A stretch of DNA of 64,000 nt from Fredinandcohnia quinoae (GCF_022427965.1 NZ_JAKTTI010000012.1:29705-93704); one strand, 5' to 3'; positions 34,830 through 44,202 are shown, counted from the first letter of the stretch. Notes: a model not told the origin generated them from the letters alone. Numbers and translations are program-made.

Positions 34830-35531
34830 ATGTTTCATAAATATTTAGTAGAACCAATGAATTTTCTTATTCATTCATTCGCAGAACTTACGAACGGTAA
34901 CTTTGGACTAGCGATTATTCTTCTTACACTTTTAATACGACTAGTGCTATTGCCATTCATGCTCAAACAATATAAAACTCAGCAAGGATTTAAAGAAAAG
35001 ATGGCCGTAATTAAGCCAGAGATGGATGAGATCCAAAAAAAGCTAAAAGCTACGAAAGATCCAGCTGAACAGAAAAAACTTCAAACCGAAATGATGGGAA
35101 TTTATCGCAAACATAATGTTAATCCATTAGCTTCGATGGGATGTCTGCCATTACTCATTCAGATGCCAATCCTAATGGGATTATATTATGCGATTAGAGG
35201 ATCACATGAAATTGCAAGCCACAATTTTCTTTGGTTTAACCTCGGTTCACCTGATATCATAATGACGTTATTGGCTGGGGTCATTTACTTTTTACAATTT
35301 AAAGTTTCACAGTTATCAATGACACCAGAGCAGCAAAAACAAATGAAATTCATGGGGCTTATTTCCCCAATTATGATTATGTTTGTTTCATTTTCTGCTC
35401 CTGCTGCATTACCATTGTATTGGTCAGCAAGTGGATTATTTCTAATGGGACAAACCTTTCTTGGTCAAAGACTTTATAAAAGTCCAAACCCTGAACCAAC
35501 AACAACTACAACACCTATTAAAGAGAAATAA
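34830..35531 (+). CDS. yidC: Membrane protein insertase YidC2 (OxaA2/YqjG-like)
   Basis: 233 residues covering the conserved five-helix YidC/Oxa1 core. The hydrophilic-groove helix is NGNFGLAIILLTLLIRLVLL, and the cytoplasmic coiled hairpin runs from about 50 to 95 (KMAVIKPEMDEIQKKLKATK). NPLASMGCLPLLIQMPIL and the PALPLYWSASGLF signature follow. Unlike SpoIIIJ and YqjG of B. subtilis it begins directly at the core, with no signal peptide or lipobox cysteine. It inserts membrane proteins alone or with Sec. Its own expression is probably induced through the MifM-like leader. Confidence 0.92.
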   Translation: MFHKYLVEPMNFLIHSFAELTNGNFGLAIILLTLLIRLVLLPFMLKQYKTQQGFKEKMAVIKPEMDEIQKKLKATKDPAEQKKLQTEMMGIYRKHNVNPLASMGCLPLLIQMPILMGLYYAIRGSHEIASHNFLWFNLGSPDIIMTLLAGVIYFLQFKVSQLSMTPEQQKQMKFMGLISPIMIMFVSFSAPAALPLYWSASGLFLMGQTFLGQRLYKSPNPEPTTTTTPIKEK

Positions 35532-35533
35532 AG

Positions 35534-35572
35534 AAAAGGTTACCTCATTTTCAAAACTTGAGGTAACCTTTT
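35534..35572. terminator. Bidirectional terminator after yidC2
   Basis: Arms AAAAGGTTACCTCA (35534-35547) and TGAGGTAACCTTTT (35559-35572) form a perfect 14-bp stem between two converging genes. Confidence 0.88.
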
Positions 35573-35577
35573 ACTTT

Positions 35578-37509
35578 TTATTGAATTAAATCTTTTTGTA
35601 TTACATCTATTTTCGAATAATCCAATGTGGTGCGGTCAACAGGTGTAAACCCACTTGGATGATAGAAACGTAATAAGTCCCCGTATACAACCTTGTCAGA
35701 TAAATCCAACATTGTTTTTACAACTTCATTTATTGAATCACAGGACCTATTATCTATTTCTACACCAGTTTCATTCACATAACAAACACCTTTAATAAAA
35801 GTAAAATCCTTTGTCACGAAATCTCCATTTCGAAATGGCACAGTCTGCTCACGATCTACTGCTAATAAATCTGAACCAAATGTAATATATTCATTTGTCT
35901 CAATACCCAACAGGTGGAGTACAGTAGGTCGAATATCGACTTGTCCACCATATGTATGAACAATCTTTCCCTCTGTTCCAGGAACATGGATATATAATGG
36001 TGTCCTTTGTAATTGGGCATTTTCAAATGGTGTTATTTCTGTACCCAACACTTTAGCCATTGCCTTATGATGATTTTCAGAAATACCATAATGATCACCA
36101 TATAACACAATGACTGTACGATCATATAATCCTTTAGCTTTTAAATCCTCAAAAAATTGCTGTAATGCTTCATCCATATAATGTGCCGTTTGGAAATACT
36201 GGTTTACAGCTGTATCCCCAAAATCTCCTGCTGGGAACGTCACATCCTCCTCATCCAACGGGAATGGGAAATGGTTTGAAAGAGAAATAAATTTTGCATA
36301 GAAGGGTTCTTGAAGTCCTTCTAGAAGTGGCATTGATTCTGCAAAAAACGGTTTATCCTTCATTCCATAGTTAATCGTATTCTCATCTGACATCGTATAA
36401 AACTCACCATCAAAGAAATTCTCATATCCTAATGATTTATACATTTGCTCACGATTCCAGAACGACTTATAGTTCCCATGAAATGAAGCAGAAGTATAGC
36501 CTTGACCTTTCAAAATAGCTGGCAAGGCTTGATATGTGTTTTGGGCCTTAGTCATAAAAACCGCACCTTGTGGGAGTGGGAATAACGCATTTTCCATCAT
36601 AAATTCAGCATCTGACGTTTTTCCTTGCCCAGTTTGGTGAAAAAAGTTATCAAAGTAAAACGTATTTTTGTCATGGACAAGTCGATTTAAAAATGGTGTA
36701 ACCTCTTGACCATTTAGCTTGTAATCAATCATAAACGTTTGAAAAGACTCTAACGAAACATATATTACATTCATTCCCTTCGCTTTTCCAAAATACTCTT
36801 GATTTCGGGTATTGAAATTAGCCTTCACATAGTTTTCAATCTCAGTTATATCATCACCATCTGCATTAACACGTTGTGACGATGATTTTACGGTTTGGAT
36901 AGCATCATAAATCTGAAAATTATAAGTACCAAGATATTTCACTAAATAATTACGATCAAATGATCGAGTTAATAGCTCTGGACGATCCTTCTCTGCAAGA
37001 GCAATATTTATCATAAGAACGAATATCCCTGATAAAAATACCTTCATTATTGTTTTTTTTGCGATTGATTCTTTTAATGACATCATACCTGATAAAAAAA
37101 TAAACCCAATTAAAATAATATCACTAAAATAAAAGATATCATTTGGTCTGAATAATGCGATAGCACTGTCACCAAGATCCCCAAAGTTTTTTGTCTGAAA
37201 AAGAACTGGGAGTGTAATAAAATCGTTAAAGAAACGATGGTACATTATATTTGCATATAGAATCAATGAAAGCAATAAATGAATGATACAAACAACAAGA
37301 TGACGATTCTTACCGTTAAACAGAAATGCAATCCCAAAAAATAAAATCGCCGAACTAATCGGATTAATAGCCAATAAAAATTGCTGTATCCCATTTTTTA
37401 TATCTAAATTAAATTCAATGCGGTATGCAATATACGTTTTTAAAGTAAAAAGGAAAATAATAATCACAAAAAAAAATAGGGGATGTTGATTACTTTTCAG
37501 CTTCTTCAT
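35578..37509 (-). CDS. Lipoteichoic acid synthase family protein (LtaS-like)
   Basis: 643 residues: five N-terminal membrane segments (to about 170), a linker helix and an extracellular sulfatase-type domain. Active-site features are E254 in VSLESFQ, the nucleophile T298 in GQGKTSDAEF and the YGDHYGISENH metal site. The enzyme polymerises glycerol phosphate from phosphatidylglycerol to build lipoteichoic acid, or primes it. B. subtilis has four paralogues, and I cannot say which this matches. A GGTGGTAA site precedes the ATG. Confidence 0.9.
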   Translation of the reverse strand: MKKLKSNQHPLFFFVIIIFLFTLKTYIAYRIEFNLDIKNGIQQFLLAINPISSAILFFGIAFLFNGKNRHLVVCIIHLLLSLILYANIMYHRFFNDFITLPVLFQTKNFGDLGDSAIALFRPNDIFYFSDIILIGFIFLSGMMSLKESIAKKTIMKVFLSGIFVLMINIALAEKDRPELLTRSFDRNYLVKYLGTYNFQIYDAIQTVKSSSQRVNADGDDITEIENYVKANFNTRNQEYFGKAKGMNVIYVSLESFQTFMIDYKLNGQEVTPFLNRLVHDKNTFYFDNFFHQTGQGKTSDAEFMMENALFPLPQGAVFMTKAQNTYQALPAILKGQGYTSASFHGNYKSFWNREQMYKSLGYENFFDGEFYTMSDENTINYGMKDKPFFAESMPLLEGLQEPFYAKFISLSNHFPFPLDEEDVTFPAGDFGDTAVNQYFQTAHYMDEALQQFFEDLKAKGLYDRTVIVLYGDHYGISENHHKAMAKVLGTEITPFENAQLQRTPLYIHVPGTEGKIVHTYGGQVDIRPTVLHLLGIETNEYITFGSDLLAVDREQTVPFRNGDFVTKDFTFIKGVCYVNETGVEIDNRSCDSINEVVKTMLDLSDKVVYGDLLRFYHPSGFTPVDRTTLDYSKIDVIQKDLIQ

Positions 37510-37696
37510 TAGATTACCACCATTATTGATTTTATTAGTTAAAAAATAGGATAAAAACTAAAATATCCCAATAAAATCCATTATATCGAAATAGCAATAA
37601 AAATCAATTTAATGACATCTATCCTAAAATAGGCGAAATTTTTCTGAAAAGTCTATTTACAATCAATAAACAGATATGTTAATCTAAATTTACAAG

Positions 37697-37718
37697 TCAT
37701 TCTATTTTTTTAGAATGA
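37697..37718. promoter_or_regulatory. Inverted repeat, candidate operator of the ArsR-type regulator
   Basis: TCATTCTA (37697-37704) and TAGAATGA (37711-37718) form a perfect 8-bp inverted repeat with a six-T spacer, 32 bases upstream of the regulator start. Position and symmetry suggest autoregulation. Confidence 0.5.
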
Positions 37719-37749
37719 ACAAATACTTTAGAACGGAGACTACTTCAAA

Positions 37750-38256
37750 ATGTCAAATAAACAAAATGATAAGCCACTTCAAATATCTGTTGAGCAATCC
37801 AAACTTCTCGGAAATGCATTACGAATTAAAATTATCGGCGTCCTCGCTGAGGAACCACATACCGCTAAACAAGTTGCTGATATCCTAGGTAATTCACCTG
37901 GTAGTGTTCACTATCATATTCAGAAACTTTATGAGGGTGGTCTCATTGAACTGGTTGAAACGAAAGAACTTGGTGGAATTATTGAAAAGTACTACAAATC
38001 AAAATCAAAATGGTTTAACACTGATAGTCCAACTGGTGTTGACAATGTTTTAGATGAAGGGTTCTCATCAACCTACTCTCAGCAATTAAGTCTTAGAATT
38101 CAGCTTACAGAACAACAACGAGAAGAGATGTCCGAGGACTTTAAAGTATTTTTAGAAAAATGGGTTAAGAAAACAATGATTGAGAACAAGAATATTGATG
38201 CGGTTGAATATGCAATTGGTGTAAAAATCGTTTCTACAGAAGAAAAGTCAAAATAA
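37750..38256 (+). CDS. ArsR-family winged-helix regulator
   Basis: 168 residues. The N-terminal winged helix-turn-helix is clear: LLGNALRIKIIGVLAEEPHTA (about 20-40), then QVADILGNSPGSVHYHIQKLYEGGLIE. The helical C-terminal part may dimerise. There is no evident metal-binding Cys cluster, so it is more like the ArsR/YdfP-like or HTH_20 regulators than a metal sensor. It lies 15 bases before an MFS transporter gene and likely regulates it. Confidence 0.85.
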   Translation: MSNKQNDKPLQISVEQSKLLGNALRIKIIGVLAEEPHTAKQVADILGNSPGSVHYHIQKLYEGGLIELVETKELGGIIEKYYKSKSKWFNTDSPTGVDNVLDEGFSSTYSQQLSLRIQLTEQQREEMSEDFKVFLEKWVKKTMIENKNIDAVEYAIGVKIVSTEEKSK

Positions 38257-38271
38257 AGAAGGGGTATCGTT

Positions 38272-39561
38272 ATGGATATTTTTAAAAACAGGAATTTTAT
38301 GGCGATGTTTTTAGGTAGAATCATCACAAATATTGGTGATAGCCTTTACATGGTCGCTGCGGTTTGGCTTGTGTATGATTTATCTGGATCCACTTTTTAT
38401 ACGGGGCTTGCTGGTTTTTTATCCATCATCCCAAGGGTTATTCAATTTTTATCAGGACCATTAATTGATAAGCTTCCAATCAAATCAATTCTCGTTTATA
38501 CCCAATTGATTCAAGCCTTGTTACTGTTAATCATTCCAACCGCAGCCTATTTCAATGTACTGAATGTAACTCTTGTTCTTATTATTACACCTATTCTATC
38601 TACTCTAAATATGTTTGTTTATCCCGCTCAAATAGCTGCACTTCCAAAAATCGTCAACGAAGACCAACTAACAAAAGGTAATTCTTTATTCTCAATCGCA
38701 TACCAAGGGATTGATATTGTTTGCAATTCTGTTGCTGGTACATTAATTGTTTTAATTGGTGCTACTTCTCTTTATACTCTCGATTCTATGACATTTTTAA
38801 TTGGAGCGATTATATTCTCCTTTATAAAACTCCCAAAGGCAAAGAAGGAAGTACAGCAAACAAAGAAGTCAATCTCGGTAAGTATCAAAAACTATGGTGC
38901 AGATCTTAGGGAAGGTGTAAAAATAATCGGACATTCTGCACTATCACGTTTATTATTTGGCATCATAGTTGTAAATTTAGTAATCGGCGCTATATTTGCA
39001 GTATTGCCTGCATTTAGTGATAGGAATGGTGGTCCTGAAATGTATGGACTATTACTAATGGCTGGTGCAATAGGAGGACTAATCGGTGCTTTTTCTGTCA
39101 CACCTTTAAAGCTAGAAAAAATACCACTTGGAAAGCTTTATGCCGGTGCTTTTCTTCTCGCAGGATTAGCTTGGGCTTTATCAATCTTCACCCCGTGGTT
39201 ATGGTTAACTATTGCCGTATATGGGTTCGCTTGGATACCTGGTGGTGCAACAAATGTCATCATTTTTACTGTGATCCAAAAGGGTGTTCCAAAACAATTA
39301 ATCGGTAGAGTTACTTCTATCTCGATCGCACTTAGTGGGATTGCTGCTCCACTTGGTGGGCTTCTAGGTGGTAGTCTCGGAGTATTTACGAGTAGCTCCG
39401 TCATTATCTTTTTCGCAGGTTTGGCGGTTGTAATTGTTGGAGTATACTGGATTCTCGATTCGACAACTCGGAATCTTCCTTCAACGGAAGTGATTGATGA
39501 AAGTTTGTTCGGTTTTGATGAAGACAAAAGGATTCCTCAATCTCCTAGCATTACCCTATAA
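38272..39561 (+). CDS. MFS transporter in operon with the ArsR-type regulator
   Basis: 429 residues with about 12 hydrophobic segments. The start MDIFKNRNFMAMFLGRIITNIGD and the internal GPLIDKLPIKSIL motif are typical of the MFS_3/enterobactin-exporter-like branch. AAGAAGGGG precedes the ATG. It probably exports a drug or a small toxic molecule sensed by the regulator upstream. A terminator overlaps the stop codon. Confidence 0.85.
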   Translation: MDIFKNRNFMAMFLGRIITNIGDSLYMVAAVWLVYDLSGSTFYTGLAGFLSIIPRVIQFLSGPLIDKLPIKSILVYTQLIQALLLLIIPTAAYFNVLNVTLVLIITPILSTLNMFVYPAQIAALPKIVNEDQLTKGNSLFSIAYQGIDIVCNSVAGTLIVLIGATSLYTLDSMTFLIGAIIFSFIKLPKAKKEVQQTKKSISVSIKNYGADLREGVKIIGHSALSRLLFGIIVVNLVIGAIFAVLPAFSDRNGGPEMYGLLLMAGAIGGLIGAFSVTPLKLEKIPLGKLYAGAFLLAGLAWALSIFTPWLWLTIAVYGFAWIPGGATNVIIFTVIQKGVPKQLIGRVTSISIALSGIAAPLGGLLGGSLGVFTSSSVIIFFAGLAVVIVGVYWILDSTTRNLPSTEVIDESLFGFDEDKRIPQSPSITL

Positions 39562-39578
39562 CTGGGTAATGCTCTTTT
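39547..39578 (+). terminator. Intrinsic terminator after the MFS gene
   Basis: Arms AGCATTACCC (39547-39556) and GGGTAATGCT (39564-39573) pair perfectly over 10 bp, followed by CTTTTTA. The 5' arm includes the last codons. Confidence 0.85.
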
Positions 39579-39651
39579 TATGAAAAGGTTCATTTGGAAT
39601 ATAGCTTGGACAAAATTCATATGATTTTTATTAAGAATGGAGGTTTTAAAG

Positions 39652-40152
39652 ATGAAAGTTTATTCACTAATGCTCTTCCTTACATTTTTAATTATTGCAA
39701 CCATACTTGGAGGCTGTACAAACAATACGAAGTCAACGAACGAGCTACTCTCTTCATTAGATCAAAATCTATCGGCTGAAGATCAAGCTTCATTAAATAG
39801 CTTACTTGACCATGTAGAGAAATTTGTTCAGTTAAATAAAGAACTGGAGTTGCTTTTAAATAATATGAAAAATGATGATGACCTTGAATCTGCTATCGAC
39901 ACGATGGATATAGCGAATGAGGAGGCATTATATATTTATAATTTAATTGAGTTAGAACCCAGACCTAATAATCAAACACTACAAAGAATCCAAAGTGGTG
40001 TACAAATTTCAATCGAAAGATTCATTGAAGGAATGAAGCTACAACTAGAAGGAATGACTGCTGGAAATATCAATAAAAGGGATCAAGGCTATAGACAAAT
40101 TGAGGAAACAAAAAAAGAGTTAAATGAATTCATTTCAATCATTAGTAATTAA
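39652..40152 (+). CDS. Small lipoprotein, unknown function
   Basis: 166 residues from ATG 39652, with GGAGG 8 bases upstream. A lipoprotein signal peptide ends in the lipobox ILGGC (Cys at about 22). The rest is a helical, acidic domain with no recognisable family. It is expected on the outer face of the membrane. It stands alone between an MFS gene and a DUF3231 gene. The 126-base gap after it contains copy 2 of the 47-bp repeat. Confidence 0.75.
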   Translation: MKVYSLMLFLTFLIIATILGGCTNNTKSTNELLSSLDQNLSAEDQASLNSLLDHVEKFVQLNKELELLLNNMKNDDDLESAIDTMDIANEEALYIYNLIELEPRPNNQTLQRIQSGVQISIERFIEGMKLQLEGMTAGNINKRDQGYRQIEETKKELNEFISIISN

Positions 40153-40208
40153 TAGATTCGTCCTTGAAGTATAGAGATTTGCTTAAATTGAAATACTAAC
40201 CATAAATT

Positions 40209-40255
40209 GAAACTTCTATCAGTGGAGGTTTTACTGCCAGTTAATGCGGGATAAA
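40209..40255. repeat. 47-bp dispersed repeat, copy 2
   Basis: Starts GAAACTTCTATCAGTGGAGG and ends ATGCGGGATAAA. It is nearly identical to 26746-26792. Confidence 0.75.
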
Positions 40256-40279
40256 TTCTTATTTTTGGAGTGATCACCA

Positions 40280-41290
40280 ATGGAAGAGCAACATATCAGA
40301 TTATCAAGTCCAGAAATAGGCGGTTTATGGTCAACCTATATGCAAGATAGTATGACCGTTTGTTTACTTAAGTATTTTCTCCATCATATGCAGGATAATG
40401 ATATTAAACCATTACTCAAAAAGGCACTAAACCAAACCTGCTTTCAATTAAAACAAATTGAGGAAATCTTCTTGAAAGAGAAAATTCCAATCCCTGACGG
40501 TTTTTCTGATAAAGATATCAATTTATCAGCTCCACCATTATTTTATGATTTATTTGCGTTAACCTTACTCTACTCAATGAGTAGGATGAATATGGTAAAT
40601 CTATCATTCATCACTGCCAATGTTGCCAGGGAAGATGTTCGGATATTTTTCACGAATGCATTGAAATTTTCTGCTGAGCAATATTCGGAAGCAACCTCCT
40701 TAATGCTAGAAAAAGGAATATATGACCGACCACCAATGATTCCTTATCCATCAAATGTAGAGTATATCGAGAAACAGACTTATATTTTTAAATCTTTTGG
40801 AGGAAAAAGACCTTTAAATGCAATAGAGCTAACTGATATATTTTTTAATGTTGAACGTAACTATTTTGCGGTTATTTTATGTACCGGTTTACTGCAGGTT
40901 GTAAAAGATAAAGAAATTACGGAATACATAAAGGATGGGAAACAAATATCTGAAAAACAAATAAAATTTATTAATGATCTACTCATGAAGGAAGATCTAC
41001 TTGGAACAGTTCCACTTACAATGGAAGTTACAAAATCAACTGTTTCACCTTTTTCGGATAAATTCATTGTTGCTTTGTTCCACTCCCTTAATTCAATTGA
41101 TATCACACTTATCGGTCATGCATTGTCACTTTCATTACGAACTGATCTAGCAACTTTTTATAGTAAAATGATTGCAGAAATTCTTCTCTATGCAGAGAGG
41201 GGCTTCACGATAATGGTTAATCGTAAATGGTTAGAACAACCCCCGCAATCAATTGATCGGCAGAAACTACAACAAGGACATTCTAACTGA
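40280..41290 (+). CDS. DUF3231 family protein
   Basis: 336 residues, soluble and helical, apparently two similar ~165-residue ferritin-like halves. The first begins RLSSPEIGGLWSTYMQDSM and the second EVTKSTVSPFSDKFIVALFHS; HxxH/E patterns are not obvious. DUF3231 proteins are common in spore formers and of unknown function. The start is supported by TTGGAGTGATCACC upstream. The stop overlaps a hairpin. Confidence 0.78.
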   Translation: MEEQHIRLSSPEIGGLWSTYMQDSMTVCLLKYFLHHMQDNDIKPLLKKALNQTCFQLKQIEEIFLKEKIPIPDGFSDKDINLSAPPLFYDLFALTLLYSMSRMNMVNLSFITANVAREDVRIFFTNALKFSAEQYSEATSLMLEKGIYDRPPMIPYPSNVEYIEKQTYIFKSFGGKRPLNAIELTDIFFNVERNYFAVILCTGLLQVVKDKEITEYIKDGKQISEKQIKFINDLLMKEDLLGTVPLTMEVTKSTVSPFSDKFIVALFHSLNSIDITLIGHALSLSLRTDLATFYSKMIAEILLYAERGFTIMVNRKWLEQPPQSIDRQKLQQGHSN

Positions 41291-41302
41291 GAATGTCCTT
41301 GT
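41273..41302. terminator. Hairpin between converging genes
   Basis: CAAGGACATTCT and AGAATGTCCTTG (41290-41301) form a 12-bp stem with a short loop. No strong T-run follows, so its efficiency as a terminator is uncertain. Confidence 0.5.
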
Positions 41303-41314
41303 TGCTTTCTAAAT

Positions 41315-43042
41315 TTAGCGTAACTTTGTTCTACTTTCAGATACCATTTCTATCTTTATCCCTTTATCTAGCTTTTTACCACTTAGCAATAATGTAATAG
41401 TTGCTGTACCGAGTGATATAATCGCCATACTTATTAAAGCAAGAATGAATGTAAGAATTGGTGAGTTCGTCTTCATCTCAATAAAAGAGGCAGCCAATTT
41501 AGCCACTAAGCCGATGAAACCACCAAAGTCTGTACTTACAGAAGATAAAAATTCACCAGTCTCTGAAGGAATAATGAGTATTCCAAATGGAATCATTGCG
41601 ATGAATAAGTAAATATATGAGAGAAACATTAATAAAAGTGACGGTACAAACTTCACCCGATTTTGAGGATTTGCTGGATTATATTTGGCACCAATTGTTC
41701 CGATCCATATTCCTATACTACTAATTCCAACCGTTACAAGTGCATTCATCAAAATCCCGGCAATATGTTGATAGACTGTCCAATTTAGAAATATTCCAAT
41801 AGCAATTTCGATAATAGATAACATAATCAACGGAAGCAGCCAACTAATCCATAGTTTGCCCAATGCAATTTGATTGCCTGTTAATGGGAGCATTCTTAAA
41901 ATTGATATTGATTTACCTTCTCTCGCAATGGCAGCTGCTGACATTGAGCCATTAAACATTGCATAGATAAACAAAAATAATCCTTGTGCAATTACCCATG
42001 TCACATTTCCATGTTCACGTAAATCAGAAATATTTACACCACTACTCACAAACCCAAAGATCGCAAAGATTGCAAAAAATCCGAGTGGCATGAAGACCAT
42101 CCATTCACGTAAATCACGTTTAACGGATAACCATTCTTTTTTACCAACCGCAATGATTGGATGCGAGATTGCATTACCCTTTTTTACTTTTGTTTTCTGC
42201 TTTTTCTTTTTACCACCTTCACTTAACCGAATCCAACCAGTTCGAAATCCTTTTTCAACTAGGGTTGAAGACAAGAGTGCAACAATTGCTGCAATAAGTA
42301 TAAGTAAAACAATTGGTATTAAAAATCCAGTTGCCCCTGTGATTGCAGATGAAACTGCATCTCCACCCCAACTAAGTGGTAACCATTTCGGAAATGCAGG
42401 AAGCTGACCAATCGATTCTTTTCCAATTGGTTCATCATAGAAAAAATTTGGAATTTGAAATAAAACATAAATTAATAGACCTGATAATGCACTCATTACT
42501 GTCATTAGCTCATTTGCACGACTTGCTGGTAGAATTTGAATAAGTCCTAAATTAAACAAATATGCTAAAGACAGTCCTATCACGATATTGCTTAAAAGTA
42601 CAAATAATAATACCGGATAGTATAAAAAATTCGCTCCAATATTTAGCCCATATATAACAAGTGGTATAAATGTTAATAAAAAGACAATAATCGGGATACC
42701 AACAAAGCTTTGGATGTATTTGACCCAAAAAATACTTCTTGTTGGAATAGGCATTGTGAATAAAAAGGATAGGTCACTTTCTGAGTATAGACTTTTAAAA
42801 ATTTGCGGAATACCAAGTAATAAGATCATTGATACAGATATAATCGATATGTAAGGAAAAAGATCTCCGATTAGTTGTTGGGGAATAAACCCTGATACTT
42901 CCCATGCTAATTTCGATAGCAGTACGACAAAAATACCAACAACTATAACTGAAAGTGCAATACCCCCGATTCCTTTTGCACCTTTTGAGCGAATCGAGTT
43001 AACAAACATTCTCCATTGTACAAATAGTAGCTTTTTAGTCAT
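41315..43042 (-). CDS. ABC transporter permease (YthQ-like putative exporter)
   Basis: 575 residues with about 12-14 membrane segments in two halves, separated by a Lys-rich loop (GGKKKKQKTKVKKG, about 277-290). This is the layout of large single-chain ABC-2-like permeases such as YthQ/EcsB relatives. Its start overlaps the end of the ATPase gene by 4 bases, so the pair forms a complete exporter. Substrate unknown. No regulator is adjacent. Confidence 0.82.
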   Translation of the reverse strand: MTKKLLFVQWRMFVNSIRSKGAKGIGGIALSVIVVGIFVVLLSKLAWEVSGFIPQQLIGDLFPYISIISVSMILLLGIPQIFKSLYSESDLSFLFTMPIPTRSIFWVKYIQSFVGIPIIVFLLTFIPLVIYGLNIGANFLYYPVLLFVLLSNIVIGLSLAYLFNLGLIQILPASRANELMTVMSALSGLLIYVLFQIPNFFYDEPIGKESIGQLPAFPKWLPLSWGGDAVSSAITGATGFLIPIVLLILIAAIVALLSSTLVEKGFRTGWIRLSEGGKKKKQKTKVKKGNAISHPIIAVGKKEWLSVKRDLREWMVFMPLGFFAIFAIFGFVSSGVNISDLREHGNVTWVIAQGLFLFIYAMFNGSMSAAAIAREGKSISILRMLPLTGNQIALGKLWISWLLPLIMLSIIEIAIGIFLNWTVYQHIAGILMNALVTVGISSIGIWIGTIGAKYNPANPQNRVKFVPSLLLMFLSYIYLFIAMIPFGILIIPSETGEFLSSVSTDFGGFIGLVAKLAASFIEMKTNSPILTFILALISMAIISLGTATITLLLSGKKLDKGIKIEMVSESRTKLR

Positions 43043-43824
43043 TTCGACTCACCTTGTTCCTCTTTTGAAAGCTCTTGAATTAATTCTTTCGCTTCTTCAT
43101 CACCAGTCAGCTCAAGGAAAATATCTTCAAGACTTGCATTACTTCTTCCTTCAAGCTCTCTTAATTCTTTTATCGTACCAAGGGCAATGACAGTTCCATC
43201 GCGAATAATGCCAACACGATCACACATTTGCTCTGCAATTTCAAGAATATGTGTTGTTAAAAAGACAGTTGTCCCTTGATTACAAATTTCTCGAAGGTGA
43301 TTTTTTAACGTTTTAGCACTTTTCGGATCAAGACCAACTGTCGGCTCATCTAAAAAGAGGACATCAGGATTATGAATAAGTGCACCACATAAGGCGATTT
43401 TTTGCTTCATTCCGTGTGAATATCCTTCAATTAATTCACTAGAACGGTCTATTAACCCATACTTTCTTAATAATTCATCCGCTCTTTTCTTAAATACCTC
43501 CTCCTCGATTTGAAAGACAGAAGCAATAAATTGGAGAAACTCCCAGCCTGTTAATTTTGGATATAAATTTGGTTGATCAGGAACATAGGCAATTTTCTTT
43601 TTCGCTTCAATTGGGGATTGCCATACATTAATGCCTCCAATTTCAATAGAACCATTTGTAGGCTCTAGTAAGCCTGTCATCATTTTAATAGTTGTAGTCT
43701 TACCAGCACCGTTTGGACCAAGAAAGGCAAATAGCTCCCCCTTTTCAACCGTTAAATTTAAGTTTTTTACCGCTTGATAACTTCCATAGGTTTTTGATAG
43801 ATTAGTAATGTTAATTGCTTGCAT
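43039..43824 (-). CDS. ABC transporter ATP-binding protein (YthP-like)
   Basis: 261 residues. Walker A is GPNGAGKTT (about 34-42), the Q-loop follows, the signature is YSHGMKQK and Walker B is VLFLDEPTVGLDP. The signature has SHG where SGG is canonical, which occurs in this branch. It is coupled to the permease by a 4-base overlap. Confidence 0.87.
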   Translation of the reverse strand: MQAINITNLSKTYGSYQAVKNLNLTVEKGELFAFLGPNGAGKTTTIKMMTGLLEPTNGSIEIGGINVWQSPIEAKKKIAYVPDQPNLYPKLTGWEFLQFIASVFQIEEEVFKKRADELLRKYGLIDRSSELIEGYSHGMKQKIALCGALIHNPDVLFLDEPTVGLDPKSAKTLKNHLREICNQGTTVFLTTHILEIAEQMCDRVGIIRDGTVIALGTIKELRELEGRSNASLEDIFLELTGDEEAKELIQELSKEEQGESK

Positions 43825-43904
43825 TAAATAAATACCCCCAACGGCTAAGTTTAATTACTCTATATTATGTACGACATAGTTTGTTAAAAAGTTTCATATA
43901 ATTA

Positions 43905-44036
43905 GAAAAGCGCAAGCGCCTTGTCCAGGCCCGACAAGCAAATGTTCTGATGCAAAAAAGTCGCTCTTTGACTTTTCTTGCATCAGGTTATTTGACCTCG
44001 AGGGCCTAGGCGCTGGAGCTAGACATTTATGCGCAA
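43905..44036. repeat. Palindromic dispersed repeat, copy B (132 bp)
   Basis: The full-length partner of 28518-28648, in the same orientation. Outer arms AGCGCC and GGCGCT, an AGGCCC/GGGCCT pair and an inner hairpin GATGCAAAAAAGTC / GACTTTTCTTGCATC are all intact. The 43825-44202 gap otherwise shows nothing I can support. Confidence 0.85.
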
Positions 44037-44202
44037 AATTATGTACTTTCTTTAAAAATTAATGAAACCTTTATTTTTGTGAATCGTACAACATGAAGAG
44101 GACTAATCATATTATCCTAATGATATGCCATTAGTTCCTTGTAAGCATGACATATATATTGTATTATTATTAAGAATTTTTAAAAATGAGAGGAGTTTTC
44201 AG

